Origin: Rhododendron vialii
Taxonomy: Eukaryota > Streptophyta > Magnoliopsida > Ericales > Ericaceae
Assembly (NCBI RefSeq): GCF_030253575.1
Contig: NC_080564.1
Location: 28,484,561 to 28,548,560, forward strand
Direction: 5' to 3'
Length of the DNA stretch: 64,000 bases
Each line of letters begins with the position of its first letter. Position 1 is the stretch's first letter. The position numbers and the translations under genes are program-made. This document shows positions 35,179 through 46,552 of this stretch, one piece after another. The notes beneath the pieces are model-generated. The model ran no database searches. It was not told the origin of the DNA and saw only the letters and a program-made list of their open reading frames with translations.

Positions 35179-37248
35179 TCACCAGTAATCGTTACACGAA
35201 CAAGACCCGTCCTTGAAATGGTGAAAACGGTTTCTATCCCTAACAACAATTTCTCTATCAAAAACCTTCGATATCATCTTCGTAGCGTTGTGACAGTCCA
35301 TACACACTCTGAGATTTTTCGTTATTCTGATTGTAGTACCTGGAGAAGTCCGAATAAGGCCAAAGGCAATTGCCAGCTTCTCACTATGGTGAGATATTGA
35401 AGATTCCTTGTCATCTTCCTCTGCATCTAGCCTTGCCCCCGTGGTGTTGGGCACATATCCAGCCAATTTGATCTTCTTCATCATGTTTTCAGTTGCATTA
35501 TAAACCTCTTCCGAATCAGGGTGTATATTGTCTTCAGAAAAAAACTCATGAATGATTCCATCCATCTCAATCACACTACAGCCTGGCATTTTCTTTATTC
35601 CTTTCTCTTTGATCTGATTCCTCGCTCTTACCGCATCCTCTAACCTACCCACAGAAGCATAAATATTTGACAGAAGTATGTAATCACCGCTATGCGCAGA
35701 CTCCAATCTGACCACATTTTTGAGCGACCTTTCACCAATTTCAACGTTTTTATAAACTCTGCACGAAGCCAACAATGTTCTCCAAATAACTGCATTGGGT
35801 TGGATGGGCATGTTGTTTATAAACTCATAAGCCTCTTCTATGCAGCCTGCTCTACCAAGGATATCAACCATGCAACCATAATGCTCAATCATCGGTTCAA
35901 TACCAAAATCTCTACTCATACTAACAAAGAATCCCCTACCCTCATCCACCAAACCTGCATGGCTACAAGCACAAAGAACAGCCACGAAAGTTACATTGTT
36001 CGGTGCAATGTTCCTTTCCACCATTGCATGGAAGAACCCAATAGCCTTTTTCCCTTGTCCATTATTTGCAAGGCCTTGAATTAACACTGTCCAAGAGAAG
36101 ACATTCTTTGAAGGCATGTTTCTAAACACTTCGATTGCACTGCCAACGGACCCGCATTTCAGATACAAATCCATCAGCGCAGTTCCAAGAGTGACCGTGA
36201 GCTTCATCCTCTTCTTCATTACATAAGAATGCACCCATTTGCCCGTTTCTAGAGCTCCAAGAACAGCACAAGAAAAAAGTATGCTAACCATAGTCACCTC
36301 AGTGGGCTCTATATTGGTTTTTTGCATCACGTGAACCAGTTCAAGTGCCTCTCTATGTCGGCTTGCTTGGCCATATCCGGATATCATAGCACTCCATGCA
36401 ACAAAATCCCTTCGAGGCATCTCATCAAATAGCCTTCGAGCTGTATCCACATGACCGCACTTTGAATACATATCCACGAGCGAGGTGACCAAAGAGGGAT
36501 TTCCCTTTAACCCATTTGCCTCCACGTACTCATGGATCCACTCACCCAGTTCAATTTCAGCCAACCTTCCACAGGCTTTCAAAACACAAAACAACGTAAC
36601 CTCATCAAACCCAACTTCCATTTCCAGCATTTTCCGAAACAACCCCACAACCTCTTCCCAACAACCACTCCCAGTGTACCCTGAAAACATCGAATTCCAT
36701 GTGACAACACTCCTCTCAGGCATTCCATCAAACAAGTGGCGGGCAACCTCTACTTTGCCACAACTAGCAAACAAACCAAGCAAAGCATTCACCGCAAACC
36801 CATCAAACGCAAATCCATATTTCATAATCAGGGCATGGATTTGCTCTCCCTCTTTCAAAGCATGTAGCTTAGAACAAGCTTTCAAAATGCAGGGGAAGGT
36901 GAATTCATCGGGATGAACCGATCTTTCGCGCATTTCGTTGAACAAAAGAATGGCTTCATTGGGTGATTGCTTCAATGTGAAGAACCTGATCATGAGATTA
37001 TAAGCAGCCGAATCGGGTTCTTCGAGTTTTTTGAAGATGGAGATAGGATAGTCCATAGGTAGTTTTGGGATGAGTATGGCGGCGGATTCGAGGAGGTTTT
37101 CGGCCACTCTCGGGTTGTGGATGAGGCGGGTTTTGATGAGGTGAGCGTGGATTTGGTTGAGGTCTTTGATGTTCTTGCATTGTTTGAGGATTAGGGTTTT
37201 AGGGTTATCTGGGAACTGGGTGATTGCGGTTGGAGCAGTTAAGGCCAT
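35179..37248 (-). CDS. PPR protein, PLS subfamily with E and DYW domains
   Basis: Single-exon gene of 689 aa, start codon 37246-37248, stop 35179-35181. After a short N-terminus come PPR motifs of the P-L-S pattern from about aa 30 to 510. Repeated motifs include IHALIMKYGF, NALLGLFASCGKVEVARHLF and SLVDMYSKCGHVDTARRLF. E motifs and a C-terminal DYW domain follow. The DYW domain shows HSE and CMDC, the zinc-binding cytidine-deaminase-like signature HxE...CxxC, and ends exactly in DYW. Family knowledge: such proteins bind organellar RNA site-specifically and catalyse C-to-U editing in mitochondria or chloroplasts. The target is not deducible here. No targeting peptide is obvious from composition. 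A degraded paralogue lies at 20990-23038. Confidence 0.94.
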   Translation of the reverse strand: MALTAPTAITQFPDNPKTLILKQCKNIKDLNQIHAHLIKTRLIHNPRVAENLLESAAILIPKLPMDYPISIFKKLEEPDSAAYNLMIRFFTLKQSPNEAILLFNEMRERSVHPDEFTFPCILKACSKLHALKEGEQIHALIMKYGFAFDGFAVNALLGLFASCGKVEVARHLFDGMPERSVVTWNSMFSGYTGSGCWEEVVGLFRKMLEMEVGFDEVTLFCVLKACGRLAEIELGEWIHEYVEANGLKGNPSLVTSLVDMYSKCGHVDTARRLFDEMPRRDFVAWSAMISGYGQASRHREALELVHVMQKTNIEPTEVTMVSILFSCAVLGALETGKWVHSYVMKKRMKLTVTLGTALMDLYLKCGSVGSAIEVFRNMPSKNVFSWTVLIQGLANNGQGKKAIGFFHAMVERNIAPNNVTFVAVLCACSHAGLVDEGRGFFVSMSRDFGIEPMIEHYGCMVDILGRAGCIEEAYEFINNMPIQPNAVIWRTLLASCRVYKNVEIGERSLKNVVRLESAHSGDYILLSNIYASVGRLEDAVRARNQIKEKGIKKMPGCSVIEMDGIIHEFFSEDNIHPDSEEVYNATENMMKKIKLAGYVPNTTGARLDAEEDDKESSISHHSEKLAIAFGLIRTSPGTTIRITKNLRVCMDCHNATKMISKVFDREIVVRDRNRFHHFKDGSCSCNDYW

Positions 37249-37317
37249 TTGGTTGTGGCCTGTGAGCGGAGTAGACTCTCACTCTCAAGGATTTGAAATT
37301 TGTAAGGGCAAATCCTA

Positions 37318-37421
37318 GGGAAAATGACGGTCCACGACAAAGTTTTGATAATTAATATCTGTCAAAGACATTTGTTGATAGGTATTAATTATCAAAATAC
37401 GTCATTGACTGTCATTTTCCC
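37318..37421. mobile_element. 104-bp MITE with exact 9-bp target duplication
   Basis: The ends GGGAAAATGACGGTC and GACTGTCATTTTCCC pair, and the arms continue through TTTTGATAATTAAT and its complement. CAAATCCTA is duplicated exactly at 37309-37317 and 37422-37430. The 9-bp duplication suggests Mutator-like mobilisation. It lies about 70 bp upstream of the intact PPR start codon, so it is in or next to that promoter. From 37431 to 38086 I see no gene. Confidence 0.88.
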
Positions 37422-38275
37422 CAAATCCTACGCTTTATTTGGTTGTGATTCTACGCTTTATTCGGTTGGAAATGGATCATCTCCTATCTCCTATCTCTTG
37501 GAACCGGACAATTCAATCGGACCCATTTACTGGCACTTTACGAGCTGAGCCCAGTGACAAGGATCATTCATATTTTAGACCTTGTTGAATAGAATAACCA
37601 CTTTCAAAGTTCATGTTCACTTATATCATGTTGAATATGTTTCCACAAACACATTTTTTTCAGGAAAAATGAATTCCAAAAGCATTGTAACATTGGATGG
37701 AGATTCATTTTTCTCAAAAATAAAAGTAAAAATTGTGTTTTGAAAAGAATCAGATGATATCTGATTAACATAATTTTGGGTGTGATGTATGTTCTGGATA
37801 AAATCTAAAAAGTGAACTATCTAAATCATTGACTTGAAAAGAGCTTGCAAATGGTCAGACTTGATCATTCAATCACAAAGAGATCGGAGAGGATCCAATC
37901 TCTATTTGGGTACTTCAAAAACATTACCACAAAAAGGTTTTGAAACATACCGTACTTTAAATTGATAAGCTATATGTGTTTGTATTCGGATCAGTTTGAG
38001 CACACTTTAGCACATTCTAAGAATTTGAGCACACTTCAGGCATGTTTGGTGTTTTCATATTATGAATGATGACTATCATAAAAAGTCCTCTCTAGGAGAG
38101 GTTTCGTCTTGCTCTGCAAGTTCAGTCTCCGTTTAGCCTTGGCGGCGGAGTGGTGTTATCTCCTTTCCCCCCTTCCCTCTCTCCTCTCGTCCACTGTCAC
38201 CCTCTCTTCTCCATCACTTACCTTTCTTTTTAACATTTACAGATCACAGTTATTCTCTAATACTACCCTTCTAGC

Positions 38276-40083
38276 ATGTCTGATGATACTAGCTCGCCGG
38301 GGGACGATCTGTCTCTTCGGTTCAAACTTTTTCATCTCACGAATTCAGAATCTACAGAAGTCACGATTGTGGAGGACGATATCAAACTTAGTGAGGCCGA
38401 ATGCCGGCGAAGCCTGATTGGAAAGGTGGTGTCCTCAAAGATGGCAAATCTGCATGGTATCAGAAACACCATGGGCCCTCTTTGGGGTAATCCGACTGGA
38501 TTTAAAGTTGTGGAGATTGGGGATAACTTATACCAGTTCGTTTTCGGATTGGAAGAAGATCTGGTTCGTGTGTTCGCTGGCAAACCTTGATTCTTTAACA
38601 ATAGTTTCCTGATCCTCACTAAATGGCATGCGGAGATGAAGGTACAACAATTGGTGTTTAAGCACTCTCCGATTTGGGTTCAAGTTTGGGGCCTTCCCCT
38701 TCAGTTTTATTCTGTTGAGGTTGGCACCAAAATTGGCAGAAGCATGGGAGAGTTTTTGGAGATTGACATGCCCTTTTCCGATCACCGCGAAGGCCGTTTG
38801 ATGAGAATCCTGGTTAATGTTGATAGTACGATCCCTATTCGTCGGGGAATGAAGCTGAAACTTGACGATGGTCAACCTTTTTGGGTGGAGTTTCGATATG
38901 AAAAACTTCCCATGTTTTGTTGTTATTGTGGTTTTATTGGTCATGAACAGAAAAGTTGTATCAAGCAATCAAAGGATATGGGGAATGGAATATTTGCTGT
39001 CGAGTCACAGTATGGGAATTGGCTACGAGCGTCTCCGGGCAAATCTTCTGGTTGGAGGAAGTATGGACCTGGTGGGAACCGGGGGACGCCGGCGTCGCCA
39101 GTGAAGTCTGGGAATAGTAAGCCCGATAATCACGAAGGATATCGTGGAGGAGTTTCTTATCGGAATCCGGATATGACGGAAAGATTAGGAGCGGGAGATT
39201 TGATTTTAGCGTATGTGCAGGAGTAGACTGGTGATACGGGTGTAGATGGAATGTTGTTACCGAATAATTCGCAGAAGACTTTGCTTTCTCTTCCTAGTTC
39301 CGTATCGACTGGGATTTTAAAACCCAAATCTCTTGATTCTATCCTTGGGGTCGAGAGTGGTGGGCCCTCAAAGTGCATTGGGCCTTTGCTTGATAGTACC
39401 ACAAAAAACACAGCCCAAAATTCTCCCACGTTAACCCATACAGCCCCCTCTCTCCTCCATTCCCCAATAGTCACTCCCTTACTAAAAAACCCAACCCTTT
39501 CAACAGCCCAAACACCAGCCTCTCAGCCCATAATACTACCAATCCCTTTTCCTCGTCTACTTCTTCTCGGTCCATTCCACCCACAGACAATCCAATCACT
39601 AACCTTCTAGCCCCCTTCCGAGAGGCGTGTCCTACTCTTCCCATCTCTGTTAGCCAAAACCAAACCCATAATTTTGCCTTCTCCGCCTCGTCAGAAGGGC
39701 ATATCTTAGCTGGAGGGGAAGTTCGTCCTGTTTCATCCCAAAGTAAGGATTCCGTCCCCCAACACAAGAAGCGTGGTCGGCCTATCGGCAATAAATCCAA
39801 AACGGATAGGAGCAAAGGGGTAACAATTCAAAGAAGTGTCTCGGCCGCGCCAATTGATGATCAATCCGGTACAGCACCAGCTCCCCGCGTGGGAGAGAAA
39901 CGGTCGAGTAGTATGGGCCAAACAAAAAGCTCTGATCTTGATAGCAAGGAGGTTTGCTCGCTTGCGAAACGACATCGGATTACAGGTAATGTTATGGCTG
40001 ATCCGGATAGTATTATGGATGACCCAATTTCTACTGAAACGGTGGAGGACACCAGCCGAGATTGGCCCCAAAGGGGTACATGA
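38276..40083 (+). pseudogene. LINE ORF1 (DUF4283 plus CCHC zinc knuckle), broken
   Basis: It encodes an RNA-binding ORF1 protein of about 600 aa. The N-terminal DUF4283-like part contains HSPIWVQVWGLPL, followed by a CCHC knuckle (CCYCGFIGHEQKSC) near 38918-38960. A Pro/Ser-rich linker and a basic KKRGRP motif near 39770 come next. Disruptions are TGA at 38588-38590 where a Trp is expected, TAG at 39224-39226, and a frameshift between about 39.42 and 39.61 kb. The ORF1 stop overlaps the ORF2 start as ATGA at 40080-40083, which suggests reinitiation or coupled translation in the active ancestor. Confidence 0.88.
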
Positions 40084-43000
40084 AGCTCGTATCGTGGAAT
40101 TGTCGGGGTTTAGGGAGGCCTTGGACATGCCATCAACTCAGGTCGATGGTACAATTCCACTCTCCCGATCTTGTTTTTCTTTCTGAAACCAAAAATAAAC
40201 CAAAAAAATTAGAGTCTGTTCGTAGAAGTATTCGTATGCAGAATGGTTTTTGGGTTGACCCAATCGGCCTCTCAGGAGGATTGGGGATTTTTTGGAATGA
40301 TTCTGTTGTGTTTGAAGTTTTCAAATTTGGTAGTTTTTTCATTGATATGCAAGTTAAGTGTGTGAACTCTTCTTCCTCATGGCACTTGATTAATGTGTAT
40401 TTGAGTCCTGTGGATAGTATTCGTTACCAGCAATTTAATTCTTTATCTGAACATGTGCGGAACCTGCATTCGGAAGTGGTAATCTGGGGGGACTTCAATG
40501 ATATTTTAGATCCAGGGGAAAAGCGTGGTGGTGTGTTGCGTGACTGTTGGAGTTTTGTGCGGTTTCAATCTTTTATCGAGGAATGTGGCTTGGCAGATTT
40601 GGGCTTCAGAGGGTACCCGTTCACATGGAAGAATAACCGGAGGGGCAAAGATTTTGTTGAATCTCGATTGGATAGGACCTTGGTCTCTTCTCAATGGGTG
40701 ACTCATTATAACCAAGCCTCAATGGAGCATCTTGATTGTATAGGGTCTGATCATAAAGCCTTACTTTTGAAGACTACAACGGAGGTTAGGAGACGTGTGA
40801 CACCATTCCGTTTTGATGCACGGTGGTGCGAGAATGAGGAGGTCCAAACACTTGTAAAGAACCAGTGGGAGCAAGGGGTTACGGGATCTCGCCTCTTCTG
40901 TTTGAATCAAAAAATTAGGAAGTGTAGGCTGGCTTTGAAATCATGGCGAGTTAAACAAAGTCTCAATTCCAGGAAGAAGATTGACCAAGCGTGCGAGGAG
41001 ATAAAGGTGCTTGAATCGGAGGGCCGTGAGCTCCATCATGATAGGCTCACGAATTTAGAGAACCAGATGGCGAATGAATGGGCGAAAGAGGAATTGTACT
41101 GGCAACAGAATCCCACCATAAATGGCTACAATCTGGGGATCGCAATACTTCTTATTTTCACGCAAGTACAGTTGAACGACAAAGGCGTAATCACATTTCG
41201 GGGATCGAAAATGTGTATGGGGCTTGGATATCGGATCAGCAAGGCATTGTGAATGAATTCCAGAGTTTCTTTCAGCATTTGTATGTCAGTGAAGGAGTTC
41301 AAAACATCCAGCAGGTTACTAATTTTATTCCTTATCGAGTTTCTACTACAATGAATAATAGCTTGCTGAAACCGTTTACATCAAGGGAAATCAAAGCTGC
41401 TTTGTTCGAGATGCACCCAAATAAAGCACCTGGCTATGACGGAATGACGGCTGGTTTTTTCCAGTGGTATTGGGGAATAGTTGGTGTTGATGTTTGTCGA
41501 GCAGTGCATAGTTTCTTCCACGATGGCAGAATGCTTAGGAGTGTGAACCGCACTCAGATTGTTCTCATTCCAAAGGTTCAAACTCCTACAAAGGTAAGCC
41601 AATTTCGCCCTATTAGTCTATGCACCATAAGTTACAAAATTATTGCAAAGGTTTTGGCTAATCAGCTCAAGCTTTTCCTTCCTTCGATTGTCTCCGAAAA
41701 CCAAAGTGCTTTTGTAGGGGGTCGCCAAATAACGGATAATGTTCTTATTGCTCACGAACTCACACACTACACTACATTAAGCACAAACGTTCTGGTTCTC
41801 ATGGGGTGGCTGCATTCAAATTAGATATGGCAAAGGCATACGATCGGATAGAGTGGAGCTATTTGGAGATGGTGATGACACAGTTGGCCTTTCATTAGAA
41901 ATGGATTGGATGGGTGATGGAGTGTGTGAAGACGGTTTCTTTTTCTATCACAGTCAATGGGGAAGCAGGGGATACTTTCTATCCAAGCCGAGGGATCCGC
42001 CAGGGGTGCCCTCTCTCTCCGTATTTATTCCTCTTGTGCGGAGAAGGCTTCACAGCCCTGTTTCATGATTTTTTAAGCAAAAGACTTTTACAGGGATTTC
42101 GGATTAACAATCATTGTCCTATTATCTCTCATTTATTGTTTGCGGATGATTCTATTGTATTTTGTCGTGCCACAATTCAAGATTGCGAGGCTTTGTCTCA
42201 GATCCTTGCTTCCTATGAAGCTGCCTCTGGCCAAAAGATCAACAAAGACAAATCCTCAGTGTTCTTCAGTCCCAATACTCCAGTCCAGGCTCGGAATCTT
42301 TTATCAGCAACGGTGGGCATATCGATGGAGGCGTACGGTGCAAAATATTTGGGGTTACCAGTATTCCTTGGTCGCTCCAAGCGTGATCTATTTCAATACA
42401 TCAAGGATAGAACAACAAAGCGGCTGCGGAGCTACAAGGAATCCAAGATTAATCATGCAGGGCGTGAGGTTTTGTTAAAATCAGTTCTTTTGTCGCATCC
42501 AAATTATGCTATGTCCTGTTTTCGGTTGCCTGAAACTCTTTTGCAACAAATTTCATCTGAAATTGCAAGATTCTGGTGGGGCTCTAAGGAAGGGGAACGG
42601 AAAATTCATTGGATTAAGTGGGGAAAACTGAGCAGGTGTAAAGGTGATGGTGGATTGGGGCTACGTGATTTGGAGACTTTTAATCAAGCTTTATTAGCTA
42701 AACAAGGCTGAAAACTAATTTCTGGTACATTTTCTCTATTTAGACAGATCTTTAAAGGAAGGTATTTCCCTCGTGCATCATTCTGGCATGCCAACGCTAG
42801 TAGCCAATCCTCATGGGCTTGGAAGAGCATAGTCTGGGCCCGAGAACTAATTGATAAGGGATGGATGTGGCAAGTCCGATCCAGGAAAGATATACGTGTT
42901 TGGGAAGACCTTTGGTTGTCCAAGAATACTGATTTCAGAATTAATGGAACCACACCCAAAAGAGAGGACATTAAGAAAGTTGCTGATCTTATTGATTCTG

Positions 43001-44208
43001 ATACGAAATCCTGAAAGATTTCTCTAATCCGTGAGACCTTCAATCAAGAGGATGCAGATGCGATTCTCTCTATTCCTATAAGTTATACCAGCCAAAGAGA
43101 TCGTAAAATTTGGCACCTATCCCCGAATGGGACCTTCTCAGTCAAGTCGGCTTACCGTCTAGCGAAGGAAAGTTCAAGTTCTCATCGCAACTTTCAGGAA
43201 GGCCAAACAAGCTCCTCAAGCGTCTCACCAACAGTGTAGAAGAAGCTATGGGGACTTTCAATCCATCGGAAGGTGAAGATATTTATCTGGAAATGTTTTA
43301 ATAATGCGGTGGCAACAAATTCAGCATTGGTATCACGCAAAGTCAGAGCTGACCCAGTTTGCACTTGTTGTGGTAAAGCGGACGAATCAATCGCACATAT
43401 TCTTTTTCAGTGTGAGGCTGCAATCAAAGTCTGGATCCACTCTCCATTTCGGCTAAGACCTGAAGAACTGCTCGATTGTAGACACATGGTTGATTGGTGG
43501 GAATGCAGCTATGATCGTATAACACAAAGTCGTTTGCCCTCTCCCTTCCTAGGTATGGCTTTACTTTATTATTGGTGGATATGGCGAGCAAGGAATGATT
43601 TTATTTTCAATGGAATAGTATGGGCAACGGATGCTGTTAGTAGGAAAGCGCAAGGTGATTTTTACGAGTTTCAGGACGCTAACACTAAGGTCCCCCATCC
43701 TCCTTTGAATTCCTCTCTGATGGGGACCTTGGTGTGGCAGCGATCCGAAATGAATGTGCTGAAGATAAACGTCGATGCGGCGGTCTGCAGGAGCTCAAAT
43801 TCTATTGGCACAAGGGCAGTGGCTCGAAGGGATAATGGTCAGGTTATTGGTATTTTTCTAGCTATTCATGAGGGGATCAACTCTTCCAGAATTGCTGAAG
43901 CTTTTGCCATTCGCAATGGGTTAAAACTGGGGACTGCTCTAAAGTATCCTAAGGTGCATATTGAATCGGACGCGGAGGCGATTGTGAGGAGTTGCAGTGA
44001 TGATCAAAATCCTCCCTCCGATATAGCAGTAGTTATCCATGATTGTTTAGTCTTAAAGAATTCTTTCACTTCTTGTGTTTTTGGCTTTGTTAAACGTGAA
44101 TGTAATAGGGCTGCGCACTGTTGTGCTCAAAAAGCCATTTCCAATGGCATGTCCGGTCTGTGGACATCCATTTTACCCCCATGGGGTTCTCATCTCCCTG
44201 ATGTTTAG
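40080..44208 (+). pseudogene. LINE ORF2 (endonuclease, reverse transcriptase, RNase H), broken
   Basis: It starts MKLVSWNCRGLG, the hallmark of the APE-type endonuclease; SETKN, GDFN and GSDHKALLL follow. The reverse transcriptase region (about 41.4-42.7 kb) shows PNKAPGYDGM, FRPISLC, SAFVGGRQI, GCPLSPYLF and the catalytic FADD. A zinc-binding RT domain (CTCCGKADESIAHILFQC) and a plant-type RNase H (INVDAAV, ESDAEAIV) complete the order. Disruptions are frameshifts near 41.11 and 41.78 kb, and stops at 41896-41898, 42709-42711, 43012-43014 and 43237-43239. The last three lie where Trp is expected. Confidence 0.92.
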
Positions 44209-44694
44209 GCTTTATCTATCAGATGAATAACAATTTTCTCACCTTTTGCCAAAAAAAAAAAGGCTTTAAACGATAAAAAAAAATTTAAAAAAAAACTTTT
44301 AGTGACTGCATGAAGTTAGTATTTTTTTTTGCCCCCTTTTCCAGGCAGTGGTGAGATTCGACCTTTTGAGCTGGGGGATGAACCCCTTAGCTAAGTTCTT
44401 TAGTGACGAACTCCATGAAAATTTTTAATTGGTTAAAAATTAGTACTAGTTAATAATGGAATATTTGAATTAAATCAAAGAAATAAATCAAATAGGAGTA
44501 ATATAAAAGAGCAATTTGGACAGTGGACAGTGGTTCTCAAGTTTCTTCGGGGGATTTTATCCTCGAAAGAGGCAACCTTCTTTTTCTTAAAATTTGAAAA
44601 AACAAAAAAGTATTTAAAGTTGTCTTCTACTCAAAAGATTTTCACCATTTGCTCCTTAAGATACTTTTTAAGCCTCATTTCATGTCGCAAATGT

Positions 44695-45444
44695 GAGAAT
44701 AAATTCTCTCCGCCAAGGGAGAGGAGAAGTCCGTTTTTTCCTCCAATACAATGCCCTGCCCCCACGTCATCAACGGTACCAAACCGAATGAAGAATCATG
44801 TGTGGCGTGTGCTGTTTAACTTGAGTTAACCATTCTATTCCTCCAGTAAACCTTTGAAGGTTTCAAAAATTATCCACATGCCACAACACCCCCATTATAT
44901 CTCGCCTATTAAAAAGTGAGAAACATGCGACTAACACATACACTTCCTTTGTCCCTATTAAAATGTGAAACGTGTGGCATGTGAGTAATTTTTAAAACCT
45001 TCAAGGGTTATGTTTTTACTGGAGAAGTAGAAGGGTTAACCCAAGTTAGACAGCACATGCACGTGATTCTGTCATCAATCATTCTACCATCACACCCACT
45101 TATACACCCATTCACAGACCCATACTTACAACAAGGGTGGAGCCCGCACACTACACACCCAGTGTGTGTGGGCCCCACCCTTATTGTGAGTGTGAGTGTG
45201 AGTATGAGTGTGTGAATGAGTGTGTAAGTGGGTGTGGTGCTCACAACAAGGGTGGAGCCTGCACACACTACACACCCAGTGTATGTGGGCCCACCCTTAT
45301 TGTGAATATGAATGTGTAAGTGGGTGTGATGTTAGAATTTTCCTTCTGTCATTTGGTTTGGTACCGTTGATGCCGTGGCGGCAGGGTATTGTATTGGAGG
45401 AAAAGTGGAATTCTCCAACCCTGGCGGAGAGAATTTTTATTCTC
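44695..45444. mobile_element. MULE-like foldback element, second member of the GAGAATAAATT family
   Basis: The ends GAGAATAAATTCTCTCCGCC and GGCGGAGAGAATTTTTATTC pair and match the termini of the element at 23047-24390. Inner arms share the CCACGTCATC...GGTACCAAACC block with that copy. The centre (45100-45330) has direct and inverted copies of a CACACCCAGTGTGTGTGGGC phrase. Flanks CATGTCGCA and CATGACGTA resemble each other but are offset, so the target duplication is uncertain. Confidence 0.75.
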
Positions 45445-45565
45445 CATGACGTAATCTTTTTTCTATCAACATAACTGGGATAATTTTTCTGCTCAAATTC
45501 CAGCTTATTTTCGACATTACTTCATGCCTCTTTGTGTCAAGCATTCAAGGAGATTGTCTTGACTT

Positions 45566-45735
45566 AGGACGTTTGTTTGGAACTTAGGAAAAGTGGGAGA
45601 AAAAAAAAGGGAAAGTTAAAAAAGTTCCGCTCCTATTGTTTGAATGGGAGCGAAAGATGAGAGAAAATAAAACTTAACTTTTGTGAATAGTAAAATTTTC
45701 TTTCCATTTTTCTCCCATTTCCTTAAGTTCTAAAT
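45566..45735. repeat. Small hairpin MITE
   Basis: GTTTGGAACTTAGGAAAAGT at the left pairs with CCATTTCCTTAAGTTCTAAA at the right, and GGGAGAAAAA with TTTTTCTCCC. The element is about 170 bp and non-coding. The remaining spacer 45736-46078 holds the promoter region of the next gene. Confidence 0.6.
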
Positions 45736-46078
45736 GAGATTTTGTTTCTTTCTAAGGCCTCTGGTTCGATTTCCCTTCTCAACAACTCTTGAGACCACAT
45801 GAGTCATATTACCATCACGCTTAAGCATCTAAAGATTCCCTTACATCATGGCTTTTGGCAATTATGGAGCATACAAAACCAAAATTGAAAACAATAATAA
45901 ATGTCCTTGTGACAACTTGTACAAGAATCAAGGGATCCCTCCACTCTTTTGCTCCTTTAATTCTTCTCCACTAATCATAAAGAATTCCCTATTCGATTGT
46001 TGACATAAAGATAGAGAATTAGATGCAAATCTTATCTCTTAGAGAATACATGAAAAAAGGGAAAAATGAAGGCCTTCC

Positions 46079-46087
46079 CTATAAATA
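46079..46087 (+). promoter_or_regulatory. TATA box of the small gene at 46154
   Basis: CTATAAATA lies 67 bp upstream of the ATG at 46154. It is a textbook plant TATA motif, and its spacing predicts a short 5' UTR of about 40 nt. Confidence 0.65.
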
Positions 46088-46153
46088 TGCAAAGCCCAGT
46101 TACAAGTGAGTGCAAACAACTGAGCAAAGAGCAAAAACCAGAAACCAAAAACA

Positions 46154-46552
46154 ATGTACGGAGGCTCTGACTACTTCAATCGCCAGCAGGGCTGGGACAC
46201 CACCTCCTCTGACTATCACTCTCATGTTTCAAGAATGGAGAGGATGCCGAGCATCCTGCCCGACGTCCCGCACTACCCGAACATTCACATGATCTTCAAC
46301 ACCAGACCCAAGGTGGCCACGTACGAGGAAGAGAACAGGATTAACGGAAACCAACAACAACAACGACAGCAAGAACCTCCTGCTACGGAGGCTCATAAGA
46401 AAGTTAAGTTTGTCGAGCAAACGGTCGAGATAGAGAAGGACGGAGCAAAGCGTGAAGTTTGTAAGAAGAGCATGGACGAGGATGTCGAGGGGTTCATCCA
46501 GCAGAGGCGCAAGAACTTCGAGCTTTGCAAGTGGGCTACCTTTAAACCTTGA
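46154..46552 (+). CDS. Small plant protein of unknown function (132 aa)
   Basis: The single-exon frame starts in good context (ACAATGTACGG). It is preceded by a TATA box and followed by A-rich polyadenylation-type signals near 46640 and 46720. The protein is hydrophilic with no membrane segment. It has a Tyr/Gly/Ser-rich N-terminus (MYGGSDYFN), a Gln-rich stretch (about aa 68-75), a Lys/Glu-rich segment (KKVKFVEQTVEIEKDG), and a C-terminal block EDVEGFIQQRRKNFELCKW. The C-terminal block looks like a conserved signature, but I cannot name the family. Promoter, codon order and composition argue for a real gene. No function is assigned. Confidence 0.72.
   Translation: MYGGSDYFNRQQGWDTTSSDYHSHVSRMERMPSILPDVPHYPNIHMIFNTRPKVATYEEENRINGNQQQQRQQEPPATEAHKKVKFVEQTVEIEKDGAKREVCKKSMDEDVEGFIQQRRKNFELCKWATFKP

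Larger units (their letters stand above)
38087..44261 (+). mobile_element. Near full-length L1-type LINE retrotransposon
   Basis: The element has a 5' leader from about 38087, ORF1 (38276-40083), ORF2 (40080-44208), a short 3' UTR and an A-tract at 44251-44261. The 5' boundary is approximate. No exact target duplication is visible; TGACTATCATAA on the left and TGACTGCATGAA after the tail are a weak candidate. Both ORFs have stops and frameshifts, so the copy is inactive. Confidence 0.92.
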
